Shown: positions 17,945 to 26,837 of the stretch, piece after piece
Position numbering within the stretch: position 1 is the stretch's first letter
How the letters are laid out: each line of letters opens with the position of its first letter
From: Paenibacillus planticolens
GTDB taxonomy: Bacteria > Bacillota > Bacilli > Paenibacillales > NBRC-103111
Direction of reading: 5' to 3'
Length of the DNA: 64,000 bases
Assembly (NCBI RefSeq): GCF_013141725.1
Contig: NZ_WHNZ01000064.1
Coordinates: 205,302 to 269,301, forward strand
Translations under genes and position numbers: made by a program
The notes under the pieces: model-generated
What the model saw: only the letters and a program-made list of their open reading frames with translations
Databases searched by the model: none
What the model was told of the DNA's origin: nothing

Positions 17945-18817
17945 TCACTCCTTAATCGCGCCTACCAAGACACCGTGGACGAAATATTTTTGCAAAAACG
18001 GATACAGGCACAGAATCGGCAGCGTGGAGACGATAATGGCCGCATATTTGATCGTCTCGCCAATGGCATACTTATCGTCACTTGAACCCGCAGAATAAGC
18101 ATCGGTGCTATTTTGGATTAAAAGTTCGCGGAGGATGAGCTGAAGCGGGTAAGCCTCGCGGTTTCGTAAATAGAGCAGCGCACTGAAATAGGAGTTCCAA
18201 TGTCCGACGGCATACCACAAAACCATAACAGCCATAACCGGCAAAGAAAGCGGAATCATTATGCGGAACAATATCGTCCAATCGCCGGCGCCATCCATTC
18301 TCGCAGATTCCTCCAAACTGACCGGAATGCCCTGAAATGAGGTTCGCATGATGATCATATTAAACGTATTGATAGCACCGGGGATGAGAAGCGCCCACAT
18401 CGTATTCATCATGCCAAGATTGTTGACGAGCAGAAAAGAAGGAATCAAACCACCATGAAATACCATTGTGACGACGATAAAAAACATCATCACATTTTTG
18501 AAATATAAGTTCGGCCTGGATAATACATATGCGCCGATGGATGTCATGATCAGGTTAATGGTTGTGCCAAGCAGCACATACAAGAGCGTATTTTTGTACC
18601 CTTCAACAATCATCGGATTGCTGAATACAGCTTTGTAAGCGCTAAGATCAAATCCTGCCGGCCTATACAATGGCCCAAGATGTTGAAGCAACTCTGTCGA
18701 ATTGCTGAATGAGGCAAATAACACGTATAAGAATGGGTACAGCGTGACAGCGCAGAGACCGAGCATCAATACGGTATTGAAATAGCCAAATGTTCGTTCT
18801 CCATTCGTTAGTCTCAT
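17945..18817 (-). CDS. Carbohydrate ABC transporter permease (LplC/YtcP type)
   Basis: A 290-residue inner membrane permease with about six helices and the EAA-loop region (VSLEESARMDGAGDWTILFRIMIPLS, about residues 172-197) that contacts the ATPase. The C-terminal KYFVHGVLVGAIKE is typical of the LplC/YtcP subfamily. It ends 4 bases before the GH95 gene and follows its partner permease. No ATPase is encoded here, as usual for this class, which shares an MsmX-like ATPase encoded elsewhere. Confidence 0.92.
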   Translation of the reverse strand: MRLTNGERTFGYFNTVLMLGLCAVTLYPFLYVLFASFSNSTELLQHLGPLYRPAGFDLSAYKAVFSNPMIVEGYKNTLLYVLLGTTINLIMTSIGAYVLSRPNLYFKNVMMFFIVVTMVFHGGLIPSFLLVNNLGMMNTMWALLIPGAINTFNMIIMRTSFQGIPVSLEESARMDGAGDWTILFRIMIPLSLPVMAVMVLWYAVGHWNSYFSALLYLRNREAYPLQLILRELLIQNSTDAYSAGSSDDKYAIGETIKYAAIIVSTLPILCLYPFLQKYFVHGVLVGAIKE

Positions 18818-18858
18818 GATTCCTATCTCCTTTTCCAGCCTCTAAATATCAGGTGTGG

Positions 18859-19812
18859 TTACCACAATTTGTTCTCGCTGATCCGTTTAACGAAGCTGTT
18901 GGCAGCCACGATCAGAATAAAACTGATGACAGAGTTAAACAGCCCAACAGCAGCCGTAAAGCTATAACTCGCCTCCAGTACCCCTTTGCGGTATACATAG
19001 GTGGAGATGACATCAGCTGTGCCGTAAGTAAGCGGATTGTAAAGAAGAAGTACTTTTTCACTGCCTACTGACAGCATGTTACCCATTTGCAAAATAAACA
19101 AAATAACAATAGTCGGCATGATGCCAGGAATTGTAATGTGCAGCGTCTGCTTCCAGCGGTTGGCTCCGTCTATCCGGCCAGCCTCGTACAACGTCGGATC
19201 GATCGTGGCAATTGCCGCCAAATAAACGATCGAGCCCCAGCCGATTCCTTGCCAAATGCCTGAAGAGACGAAGAGGAAACGAAACCAGCCCTCCTCCTTT
19301 AAGAAATCAATAGACTCGATGCCGAAGATACCGATGATTTGGTTAATGAGACCGCTTCTGCTCAAAAAGTCGACCATAAGTCCAGCGACAACCACAATCG
19401 AAACAAAATGCGGCAAATAGGAGATGGACTGTACCACACGTTTGAAACGGCCGCTGCGAATCTCATTAAGAAGCAGCGCCAGGATAATGGCTGCAGGAAA
19501 ACCGAACAATAAATCGTAAAGATTGAGCAAAATTGTATTTTTAATCAGCCGCCAGAAGTATATTCCGTTAAAAAAACTATCAAAATGCTTGAAGCCTACC
19601 CACGGACTCCCTATAATTCCTTTGGCCGGTGAAAATTCTTTGAAAGCGATTTGCAAGCCGTACATCGGACCGTAATGAAAAATGAGATAATAGGAAATCA
19701 CAGGTAGCGCCATTACATAAATGGCCCAATGACGCTTCCAATCCGTGCGAATGGTTTGCAGTATGGTCGCATTTCGTTTGGTCACTTGAATCTCTCCGGT
19801 GTGTTGCATCAT
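18859..19812 (-). CDS. Carbohydrate ABC transporter permease (LplB type)
   Basis: A 317-residue permease with six predicted helices; WAIYVMALPVISYYLIFHYGPMYG near the N-terminus and LYEAGRIDGANRWKQTLHITIPG (EAA loop) are LplB hallmarks. It pairs with the permease at 17945 and the binding protein at 19890 to import an oligosaccharide. The start has only a modest AAGGCGAG ribosome site, so an in-frame start a few codons away is possible. Confidence 0.92.
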   Translation of the reverse strand: MMQHTGEIQVTKRNATILQTIRTDWKRHWAIYVMALPVISYYLIFHYGPMYGLQIAFKEFSPAKGIIGSPWVGFKHFDSFFNGIYFWRLIKNTILLNLYDLLFGFPAAIILALLLNEIRSGRFKRVVQSISYLPHFVSIVVVAGLMVDFLSRSGLINQIIGIFGIESIDFLKEEGWFRFLFVSSGIWQGIGWGSIVYLAAIATIDPTLYEAGRIDGANRWKQTLHITIPGIMPTIVILFILQMGNMLSVGSEKVLLLYNPLTYGTADVISTYVYRKGVLEASYSFTAAVGLFNSVISFILIVAANSFVKRISENKLW

Positions 19813-19889
19813 CGTCTCGCCTTACCTTTCTTGAGGGTAGATACGTAATCTGGGAGATGACCCCTCTCATCTCCCAGCCCTAACACTAA

Positions 19890-21533
19890 TTAGCGCTTGT
19901 TGTAACGATCCAGCGCCCCTTGTTGAATTTTGATGGCATCCTGGATTCCCATACTCTCCATCTTCTTAACGTACTTGTCGAAGTTATCAAGCGGTTCTAT
20001 GCCCATAATGAACTTCAAGAGCATTTCATCTTGATACGTTTGGATATCGGTCACAATAGAAGCAAATTTACTGCTCTCGTCTTGAGTCGGTGTAACAATC
20101 GGCAACTTTCTTTCGGCAGTCGGCTGCGACCAGATTTCCAAAGCTTTCTTCTGCTGAGCGAGAGCCAGATATTGCAGTTGGAAATTATCGCTGAGCACGA
20201 ACGGGCCGCTCCACGTACCACGATTATATTTAGCCAGCGATTGCTGAATGCTCGTTCCAGCTGGAGGATTCAAAATTTCCGGAAGGAATGTTGCTTTACC
20301 GTTCTCCATCTTGAAGCTGGTACCTTCGACACCGTAGTTGAACAGCAGATCGCCTTTGTCCCCATAACCGTAATCAAGCCATTTCACTGTTTCGATCGGA
20401 TTTTTGTTGGCTACCGAAATGGCTGCACCAATGCCGTTGTAGGCAAAATCCTTCTGTCCCCAAATCGGTTTGTCGCCTGCTTTCAATACCGGATAGGGAG
20501 CAGCTTCCAGCTTAAAGTTCGGGTCTTTATCCTTCATGAGACCAACATATTTACCGATACCTCCGCCGTTAAAAACAGCGCTTGCGCCAAGAATGTTGGT
20601 CGTCATTTTGTTATCTAGTAGCTTATCATTCGGTGCTGCGAAGTCTTTATCCAGCAAGCCTTCCTTGTACCATTTATTCATTGTTGCAAGGAAATCCTTA
20701 TATTCCGGCTGAATCGGACCGTATTTCACAGTACCTTTGTCTTGATAAAAGCTGTAGTTAATTCCCCATGCGCCAAGGAACGGAGCATCAGTAGCGAAAA
20801 GATTTTTATCCAGATAAAGTGGAATTTCATCCATTTTGCCATTACCGTTCGGATCTTTTTCTTTAAACGCTTTCAATACCGTGTACCATTCGTCAATCGT
20901 TGTCGGCATCTTCAAGCCGAGCTTATCCAGCCAGTCCTGGCGGATCGCTGGACCAAAGAACACCCTGACTTTATCGTCGCCACGTAAGAACGGAAACGCA
21001 TAGATGCTTCCTTCATCCGTCGAAATTTGCTTCTTCCAGTCCGGATGCGTATCGAGCAGCTTCTTCAGGTTTGGAGCATACTTGTCGATTAATTCGTTCA
21101 GTTTGATGATTTTCTTATCTGAAATTGCCTTCTCCGGTCCGCCTGGGTATCTAACAACCGCACCGCTTGTCGCTCCCCAGCTTGCTTCAATAACGTCCGG
21201 AAGGTCATTGGTCGCAATCATTAAGTTAAATTGCTCTTGCGCTTGAGCTACCTCAACGGGAGGATGCTGGAAGGCGACCTTTACGCCGGTTGCTTTTTCA
21301 AGCTCCTTATACGTCCCTATTTCAGCAAATGTTTTCATTTGAGAAGAGACTTGCGTTTGAGTCGGCACCCAATACGTCAACTGACTCAGTTTAGGCGGTT
21401 GTGATTCCTTTGCCGGCTGCGGTGCAGCAGATGAGGTAACCCCGCTCCCGCTTTCTTTGCTGCAGGCTGCAACCGTGATTGCCAATGCGGAAACCAAAAT
21501 GACTGAGCCTGCTTGTTTCAAATGCTTCTTCAT
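19890..21533 (-). CDS. Extracellular sugar-binding lipoprotein (LplA type)
   Basis: A 547-residue substrate-binding protein. A lipoprotein signal peptide ends in the lipobox ITVAAC with the lipidated Cys at residue 24, followed by a Ser/Ala/Pro-rich linker. The body has features of the large LplA-type family (LPDVIEASWGA, YAFPFLRGDDKVR, DPNGNGKMDEIPLYLD). GGGAGG seven bases before the ATG fixes the start. It is the first gene of the operon ending at the secreted cohesin/dockerin protein, and lies just downstream of the membrane AraC regulator, which normally controls such operons. Confidence 0.93.
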   Translation of the reverse strand: MKKHLKQAGSVILVSALAITVAACSKESGSGVTSSAAPQPAKESQPPKLSQLTYWVPTQTQVSSQMKTFAEIGTYKELEKATGVKVAFQHPPVEVAQAQEQFNLMIATNDLPDVIEASWGATSGAVVRYPGGPEKAISDKKIIKLNELIDKYAPNLKKLLDTHPDWKKQISTDEGSIYAFPFLRGDDKVRVFFGPAIRQDWLDKLGLKMPTTIDEWYTVLKAFKEKDPNGNGKMDEIPLYLDKNLFATDAPFLGAWGINYSFYQDKGTVKYGPIQPEYKDFLATMNKWYKEGLLDKDFAAPNDKLLDNKMTTNILGASAVFNGGGIGKYVGLMKDKDPNFKLEAAPYPVLKAGDKPIWGQKDFAYNGIGAAISVANKNPIETVKWLDYGYGDKGDLLFNYGVEGTSFKMENGKATFLPEILNPPAGTSIQQSLAKYNRGTWSGPFVLSDNFQLQYLALAQQKKALEIWSQPTAERKLPIVTPTQDESSKFASIVTDIQTYQDEMLLKFIMGIEPLDNFDKYVKKMESMGIQDAIKIQQGALDRYNKR

Positions 21534-21731
21534 TTGTTTGCCTCCCTTTACTAGATAAATGTTCCGGTGTTGCCAGCTGCTGTGTCGTCGTTGTGTGATC
21601 CCTGGTTCCCAGTGTAACTCCCCTTGTGGAACATGGATACTCTCTTGTTTTCACTAGCCATGATCTTTTTTAACAATTGCCTGCCAGCAGAAAATAAATC
21701 AGTAGGACATTAAAAATCATCAGTTCATCAT

Positions 21732-21763
21732 AAAAAGACAGGCAGCCCTGCAAAGGGCTGCCT
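21732..21763 (-). terminator. Intrinsic terminator of the membrane AraC regulator
   Basis: AGGCAGCCCT and AGGGCTGCCT (21740-21763) form a 10-bp stem with a tetraloop. On the minus strand a TTTTT tract follows (21736-21732). The stem starts directly after the stop at 21764. Confidence 0.85.
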
Positions 21764-24145
21764 TTATACTTCCAGACTAGCTCTATCTGGAAGCATCGTT
21801 TCACGGTATTTTCCCGGCGTAATGCCTTCCAGCTTTTTGAAAGCACGAATGAACACGACGTCGTTGTTGTAGCCAACCTTTTGGGAAATTTGTGCAATCG
21901 TCAGATCCCTATGCTCCATAAGTTCCTTCGCCATTTGAATCCGCTTGTGCGTAATATAGTCCTGCAAATTCTGTCCCTGATTCTTTTTGAAAAAAGTTGA
22001 AATATATGGCGGAGTCATTCGGAACTGCTCGGCGATTTGCGCCAAGCCCAGACTTGGATCACCGAGGTTATGATGCACAATGTTTACGATCTCCTGCAGC
22101 AGCTGCGTGTTGTGATCCGATCGTTCGACGTTGAATGAACGAGTGAGTGTTTCGTACAGCTCCTGCGTTTTCAATTGCATACCTTGCGCCGTCGGATAGT
22201 TGAACACAGCCCGGATCGGATCGAAATTGGGACCAAGCACTTCTTCTTGGTTCGTATTGGTGGAGTTAAGTATTTTCAAGAATGTGCTGATCACGTTAAA
22301 AAACAAACATTTACCCAGTTCCGGTGTAATGTGACTGGAATCGAAGTTCATCGAAAAAATTTGATCCAGTAGTTTTTTGACATTATCGGTATCGCCGCTG
22401 CGTACGAAATTGATCAGTTGGATCTCGATTTCAAGCGGATAATAATAATGCTGCTTCGTATCGGTCATGTCTTGGAAATGGATAATAGCATGTTTACCCC
22501 GAATTAATCTGTATTCAAGGGCTGCAAGTGCCTCTGGATATGAGTTGCGAATCGCTGTGGGGCCTTGATGAATGCCTCCGGCGGCTACCGTAATGCCGAT
22601 TTGGAACTTATCTGAGATGATGGTATAGAGCGATTGGGCGATATCCCGAATATCAGCTTCCACTTCCTCACGAACTTCCGACAGGTTGACAAGGAACGCC
22701 AGCCGCTCCCTGTCGAGCTCCAAGGAAAATCCTTTGTGATGGAGTCCAATCAGGTCAACGCCGATATTGGACACGATAAATCTGGCATGAGCCCACTGCT
22801 GCTCCCCATTTTCAGAAAAAAGATGAACGTCCTCGATTTTGACCAATAATACGGCGAATCGATCGCTAATAAAAGTTAACTCCATAAACTGGAGATTATT
22901 TTCGCTGACTGCTGTTAGGTCAACATCCATATGACCGTTCAACAATCGGGACAAGTAGTTGGCACGAATGAACGGAACTTGCTGGGTCAATGTGCTGCGT
23001 AAACTCTTCTCTTCATGAATCGACCCTTCAATTGTTTGCCTAATAAATTCGTATTCATCGGAGGAAGGGCGTTTGCTCATGTCCTTCCCGCGCATAATGG
23101 CGCTCACTGTTTTTTGAAGCGGCCTATAATTACGGTAGGCTCCGATACTGACGGCCAGCAGCCCTGTAATCAAGCATATGGCAAATAGTACGATAGCCCA
23201 ATTCTGGATCTGATTCACCTGCTGCATAAAAATGTCATTCGGTGTAATAGATACATATTTCCAGCCAGCCTTCTTCGAGGATGCAACAGACACCATCTGA
23301 TTAATGCCTGTTAACTTGTAGGCGAAGGGATCGTTGCTTCCCTCAATGTGCGCCAGCAAGTCAGCTGGAAATCGCTGATCACTGTTACTCATAATCGTAT
23401 TGCCAGCATCGTCAATAATATAAATAGCGCTATGATTTGCCGATTCCATCTGTGCAAACAATTGTTTGACCTGCTCCACGTCAATTAACACGATAAAGCT
23501 TCCAAGATTAGCCGCCTGTGTAAGAATCGGCAATGACTGTATATAGGTGATGACTTCCTTCGGGGTGTCTTCATCGTTTGTTGGTGCGTCCGTAAGAGGC
23601 GTTACCGGCAAATAAGACATTCTATGCTCGTTCTGGAGCATCATTTTCCATTGGCCATAAGAAAGGTCCTTATATGTATAGTGAGTCGAATAGAAAGTTC
23701 GCGAGTCCGTTCGCAAATCCGACTTCACGATCGTATCGCTATTTGCGAAGTAAACGTAAAAATCGAAAATGAAACTGCTTGTCATACTGCGATACTTGCT
23801 CATCTTATCCCGCATAAATTCAATAAACTGATATTTGGTTACATCATCTGCGTCAACCGGTATTTTAAGCATATAATCGAGTTTGGGGTCGAACACGACT
23901 TGTCTCATTAATAAATCCACTTCCGAAAATTTGTTGTCGAGCGACATCTTCAGCTGCTCCAGCATTGCCGCATTAGAACGATTCGAACTCTGCTCCAAAC
24001 TTTGCTCAACCTTGGCATACAAAAACAAACCCATGGCAAGCGGAATGAGTAAAATAAACAAATTGGTGGCGATCATCGTTGATAGCGCGCTCTTGCGGCT
24101 GCCAATCAGAGGTAGACTCAGTGCTAATTTCAATTCAGGCCACAC
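21764..24145 (-). CDS. Membrane-anchored AraC/YesN-type regulator
   Basis: A 793-residue regulator. One helix near residues 24-44 and a second near 310-330 (WAIVLFAICLITGLLAVSIGAY) flank an extracytoplasmic Cache-like sensor domain; a cytoplasmic linker is followed by an AraC double helix-turn-helix at about 690-785 (LAQIAEQFRMTPPYISTFF, IAQISQKVGYNNDVVFIRAF). Such one-component sensors lie beside LplABC-type transporters and activate them when sugar or a loaded binding protein is sensed. The start is a GTG with a weak AAGAAG site. It has its own terminator, so it is transcribed separately from the transporter operon it probably controls. Confidence 0.88.
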   Translation of the reverse strand: MWPELKLALSLPLIGSRKSALSTMIATNLFILLIPLAMGLFLYAKVEQSLEQSSNRSNAAMLEQLKMSLDNKFSEVDLLMRQVVFDPKLDYMLKIPVDADDVTKYQFIEFMRDKMSKYRSMTSSFIFDFYVYFANSDTIVKSDLRTDSRTFYSTHYTYKDLSYGQWKMMLQNEHRMSYLPVTPLTDAPTNDEDTPKEVITYIQSLPILTQAANLGSFIVLIDVEQVKQLFAQMESANHSAIYIIDDAGNTIMSNSDQRFPADLLAHIEGSNDPFAYKLTGINQMVSVASSKKAGWKYVSITPNDIFMQQVNQIQNWAIVLFAICLITGLLAVSIGAYRNYRPLQKTVSAIMRGKDMSKRPSSDEYEFIRQTIEGSIHEEKSLRSTLTQQVPFIRANYLSRLLNGHMDVDLTAVSENNLQFMELTFISDRFAVLLVKIEDVHLFSENGEQQWAHARFIVSNIGVDLIGLHHKGFSLELDRERLAFLVNLSEVREEVEADIRDIAQSLYTIISDKFQIGITVAAGGIHQGPTAIRNSYPEALAALEYRLIRGKHAIIHFQDMTDTKQHYYYPLEIEIQLINFVRSGDTDNVKKLLDQIFSMNFDSSHITPELGKCLFFNVISTFLKILNSTNTNQEEVLGPNFDPIRAVFNYPTAQGMQLKTQELYETLTRSFNVERSDHNTQLLQEIVNIVHHNLGDPSLGLAQIAEQFRMTPPYISTFFKKNQGQNLQDYITHKRIQMAKELMEHRDLTIAQISQKVGYNNDVVFIRAFKKLEGITPGKYRETMLPDRASLEV

Positions 24146-24240
24146 CCACTTCTTGAATATTTGTTACATATATTGTATCTCGGCCTGTTCAAACTGCAAA
24201 GCGGAAATTTGGAGAGCGCGGCACCATAACTTGCATGAAT

Positions 24241-24280
24241 AAAAATACAGCCCCTCAACATACATGAGAGGCTGTATTTT
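24241..24280. terminator. Bidirectional-looking terminator after the GT2 gene
   Basis: ATACAGCC.CTC pairs with GAG.GGCTGTAT around a nine-base loop (24245-24276). A T tract follows on both strands (TTTTTATT on minus, ATTTTTGGTTTTT on plus). It marks the 3' end of the riboswitch-controlled operon that ends at 24296. Confidence 0.8.
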
Positions 24281-24295
24281 TGGTTTTTCATTCCA

Positions 24296-25720
24296 TCACA
24301 TCGGGGTCTCTTTCTCATTTGATGCGAATTGTTTTCTTTTTATTGTCCCCCAAGCATGCCGCCCTTTTCTGAACTTGAAAATACCTTCAATGCGATAAAG
24401 GATCGTAAGCTGCCGATAACCTAAATTCTCAAGGAGGGCAAAAGCAACTAATCGCATCGTATCCAGAAACGTTGTATATTTGCGGAAGGATATTTGCTCC
24501 AATAAAATACTCCCCATGGATAACGTGCTGCCCAATAAGAACGCAATGATAAAATAGATAAGGAAACTATTAAACTCTAATAACCCAAATAAGTACGCTA
24601 GTGGTATGAAAATATAACCAAGAAACTCAACAATAGGACCGACCAATTCAAAAAGCCAATAGTAGGGCAGTGTCACCATGCCAATGGTTCCGTATTTCGG
24701 GTTAAGCATCATCGATTTATAACTTAGCAGGTTATCGAATAAGCCAATTTGCCATCTTCTCCGCTGGACCCTTAGATCCTTCAGTGATTCCGGGGCCTGT
24801 GTCCAACAAATCGGATCAGCCAAAAACTTAATTTTATATTTTCGCTTTTCGTCTCTCATTTTCTTGTGCAGCCGCATGATGATATCCATATCTTCACCAA
24901 TCGTATTCGCTTTATACCCGCCGCATTCAATGACGATCTTCTTATTAAAGGCCCCGAAAGCTCCCGAAATGATAAGAACGGAGTTCATTTTACTCAGGCT
25001 TGTGCGTCCCGTCAGAAATGCGCGTAAATATTCCACAATTTGAAAAGCGGCAACTTTACTTTTGGGAAGATTCATTTTGACTAATTTCCCGTTCTGAATC
25101 GTCGAACCGTTGGCAATTCTTACAATGCCACCCACAGCAATGGTTTCAGGATTTTCAACAAACAACATCGTCAGCTTGATCAGTGCATCATTTTCTAAAA
25201 TGGAGTCCGCATCAATACACGCGAAAGTCGGATACGTCGATATATTAATACCCGCATTCAGTGCGTCGGCTTTCCCCCCATTTTCTTTATCGACGAGAAT
25301 TAATCGCTCGTGATTCGCATTCCGATAAATACCTACGATTTCATTGGTCTGTAAGCTTTTCTTTACCGGCTGATTCACTTTTTTCAAATCAAACTCTGCG
25401 ATGATCTTATCCCGCGTTGCATCTTTAGAGCCGTCATTGACGATAATAATTTCATATTCATAGTAATTTAAGGCAAGCAAAGATTTGATATTATCCACGA
25501 TGGTCGCTTCTTCGTTATACGCAGGAACAATAATGGAGATCGGAATCATGTTCTTAGAGTCCACATACCTTTTGTAATCAGACGACTTCATCTTCTTTAA
25601 ATAACCAAAAATATCAACAACGGAAACGATCATCTGACCATTGTAAAAGAGATTGATGGCAATGGTGTAAAGCATACAAAACTCACTAAAATAGAGGATG
25701 AACTTCCAAAAAACATACAT
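24296..25720 (-). CDS. Processive family 2 glycosyltransferase (polysaccharide synthase)
   Basis: About 474 residues. A pair of N-terminal helices (MYVFWKFILYFSEFCMLYTIA) is followed by a GT-A domain with PAYNEEATI, VNDGSKD, the metal-binding CIDADS, GEDMDII and the processive-synthase motif QRRRW (about residues 315-320), then several C-terminal helices. This is the layout of PgaC/hyaluronan/cellulose-type synthases, which polymerise and export a glycan through one protein. No PilZ domain is visible. It is the last gene of the c-di-GMP riboswitch operon, 34 bases after the HEAT gene. The open frame reaches 25798, overlapping the HEAT gene; the ATG at 25720 is preferred because the membrane segment starts there, though its AGGAG site is close. 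Confidence 0.85.
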   Translation of the reverse strand: MYVFWKFILYFSEFCMLYTIAINLFYNGQMIVSVVDIFGYLKKMKSSDYKRYVDSKNMIPISIIVPAYNEEATIVDNIKSLLALNYYEYEIIIVNDGSKDATRDKIIAEFDLKKVNQPVKKSLQTNEIVGIYRNANHERLILVDKENGGKADALNAGINISTYPTFACIDADSILENDALIKLTMLFVENPETIAVGGIVRIANGSTIQNGKLVKMNLPKSKVAAFQIVEYLRAFLTGRTSLSKMNSVLIISGAFGAFNKKIVIECGGYKANTIGEDMDIIMRLHKKMRDEKRKYKIKFLADPICWTQAPESLKDLRVQRRRWQIGLFDNLLSYKSMMLNPKYGTIGMVTLPYYWLFELVGPIVEFLGYIFIPLAYLFGLLEFNSFLIYFIIAFLLGSTLSMGSILLEQISFRKYTTFLDTMRLVAFALLENLGYRQLTILYRIEGIFKFRKGRHAWGTIKRKQFASNEKETPM

Positions 25721-25754
25721 ATCTCCTGCCGCCCTTCCTGAAATTCGGTGGTTC

Positions 25755-26807
25755 CTACGACGACAATGCCAACACGCCCATAACGGCTTCACGTGCAAAC
25801 CGATCCTTATTTTTCATGATCTGGTTCGCATATTCTTTTCCTCCAGGAATTAACACCAGAGAATTGGCTGCATTGTGTCTTACCCACCATTCCGAATCAC
25901 TAATTTTTTCACCTAGAGCGGTAAAACTCCGGCTTGTGCCTAGCTTCTCCAGACCCTTAGCGGCCGCTGCTCTGACCTCCCATTCCGCATCTTCAAGCAT
26001 GCCGATTACATACGCTTCATAGGCAGGATTTTTCAGCTCAGATAACGCCCGAATGCAAGCAATCTTTAAATTTATATTCGTACTGTTCAAATATCTCACA
26101 TAATACTCGCCCAAATCTTCTAATTGGTAATCCGCAGATGCTTTAATTAAAATCCCTTTTAAGTAGTCATCGCTGGATTCAATAGTAGCTTTGAATAGCT
26201 CATCCTTCGGGCCTTTGAAAATAGCAATGATTTCTATCACCGCACGGAATGATAAATGGATATTTTGGGAATTCGCGTTTAAAATATGCGTTAGTCTCTG
26301 TAAATCGCCAAGCTTGGCAAGAGCAAGCAAGACATGATAGATAACATCATTATCTTTGCTGTTGATAAGCTTATAAATGTGCATTTCCGCATCATGTACC
26401 CTTAAGTCTCCCAAATGCCGACAAGCTAATGCCTGGACATGCGCTCGTTTGGACAAAAGTCGTTTGATCAGAAATTGTTTCGTTCCCGCTATTTCATATA
26501 ATTTCATTAATTGTTCATGGTTATTCTCAATAAATGGTTCGCCATTCTGAATGATGAGTTCCATGAACATCTCGTTCTTTAATATGCTGTGCTTCATATA
26601 GGCATTTAGCTTTCGAGCGACATCTTGCTGGTCCTCCTCTTTCTCTAAAGAAAAATAGGAGGAGAGCATTTCTTCCAACGTCCCCTTTATTTTGGTGACA
26701 GCTATCATGTGGAAATACGAATATACCCACATGACAACAATCGCAATGAAAAAACTTGAAATTAACCCAATCGAAATCCAGAGTAAGTAAAACGCTTGAT
26801 TCGTCAT
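25755..26807 (-). CDS. Membrane-anchored HEAT-repeat protein
   Basis: A 350-residue protein with one N-terminal membrane helix (about 7-32) followed by a cytoplasmic alpha-solenoid. HEAT-like repeats are clear from about residue 110 on: VQALACRHLGDL, IACIRALSELKNPAYEAYVI, WEVRAAAAKGLEKLG, WWVRHNAANSLVLI. HEAT solenoids act as protein-binding scaffolds. Placed between two membrane glycosidase-like proteins and a polysaccharide synthase, it most likely recruits or regulates the synthase (inference). The spacing to both neighbours is about 30 bases, consistent with one operon. Confidence 0.82.
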   Translation of the reverse strand: MTNQAFYLLWISIGLISSFFIAIVVMWVYSYFHMIAVTKIKGTLEEMLSSYFSLEKEEDQQDVARKLNAYMKHSILKNEMFMELIIQNGEPFIENNHEQLMKLYEIAGTKQFLIKRLLSKRAHVQALACRHLGDLRVHDAEMHIYKLINSKDNDVIYHVLLALAKLGDLQRLTHILNANSQNIHLSFRAVIEIIAIFKGPKDELFKATIESSDDYLKGILIKASADYQLEDLGEYYVRYLNSTNINLKIACIRALSELKNPAYEAYVIGMLEDAEWEVRAAAAKGLEKLGTSRSFTALGEKISDSEWWVRHNAANSLVLIPGGKEYANQIMKNKDRFAREAVMGVLALSS

Positions 26808-26837
26808 GTCCGCTCACCTTCTTTCCCATGATGTATG

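Noticed and set aside
19920..20618. Plus-strand frame of 232 codons inside the binding-protein gene
   Set aside because: Antisense to a well-supported LplA-type lipoprotein; no ribosome site.
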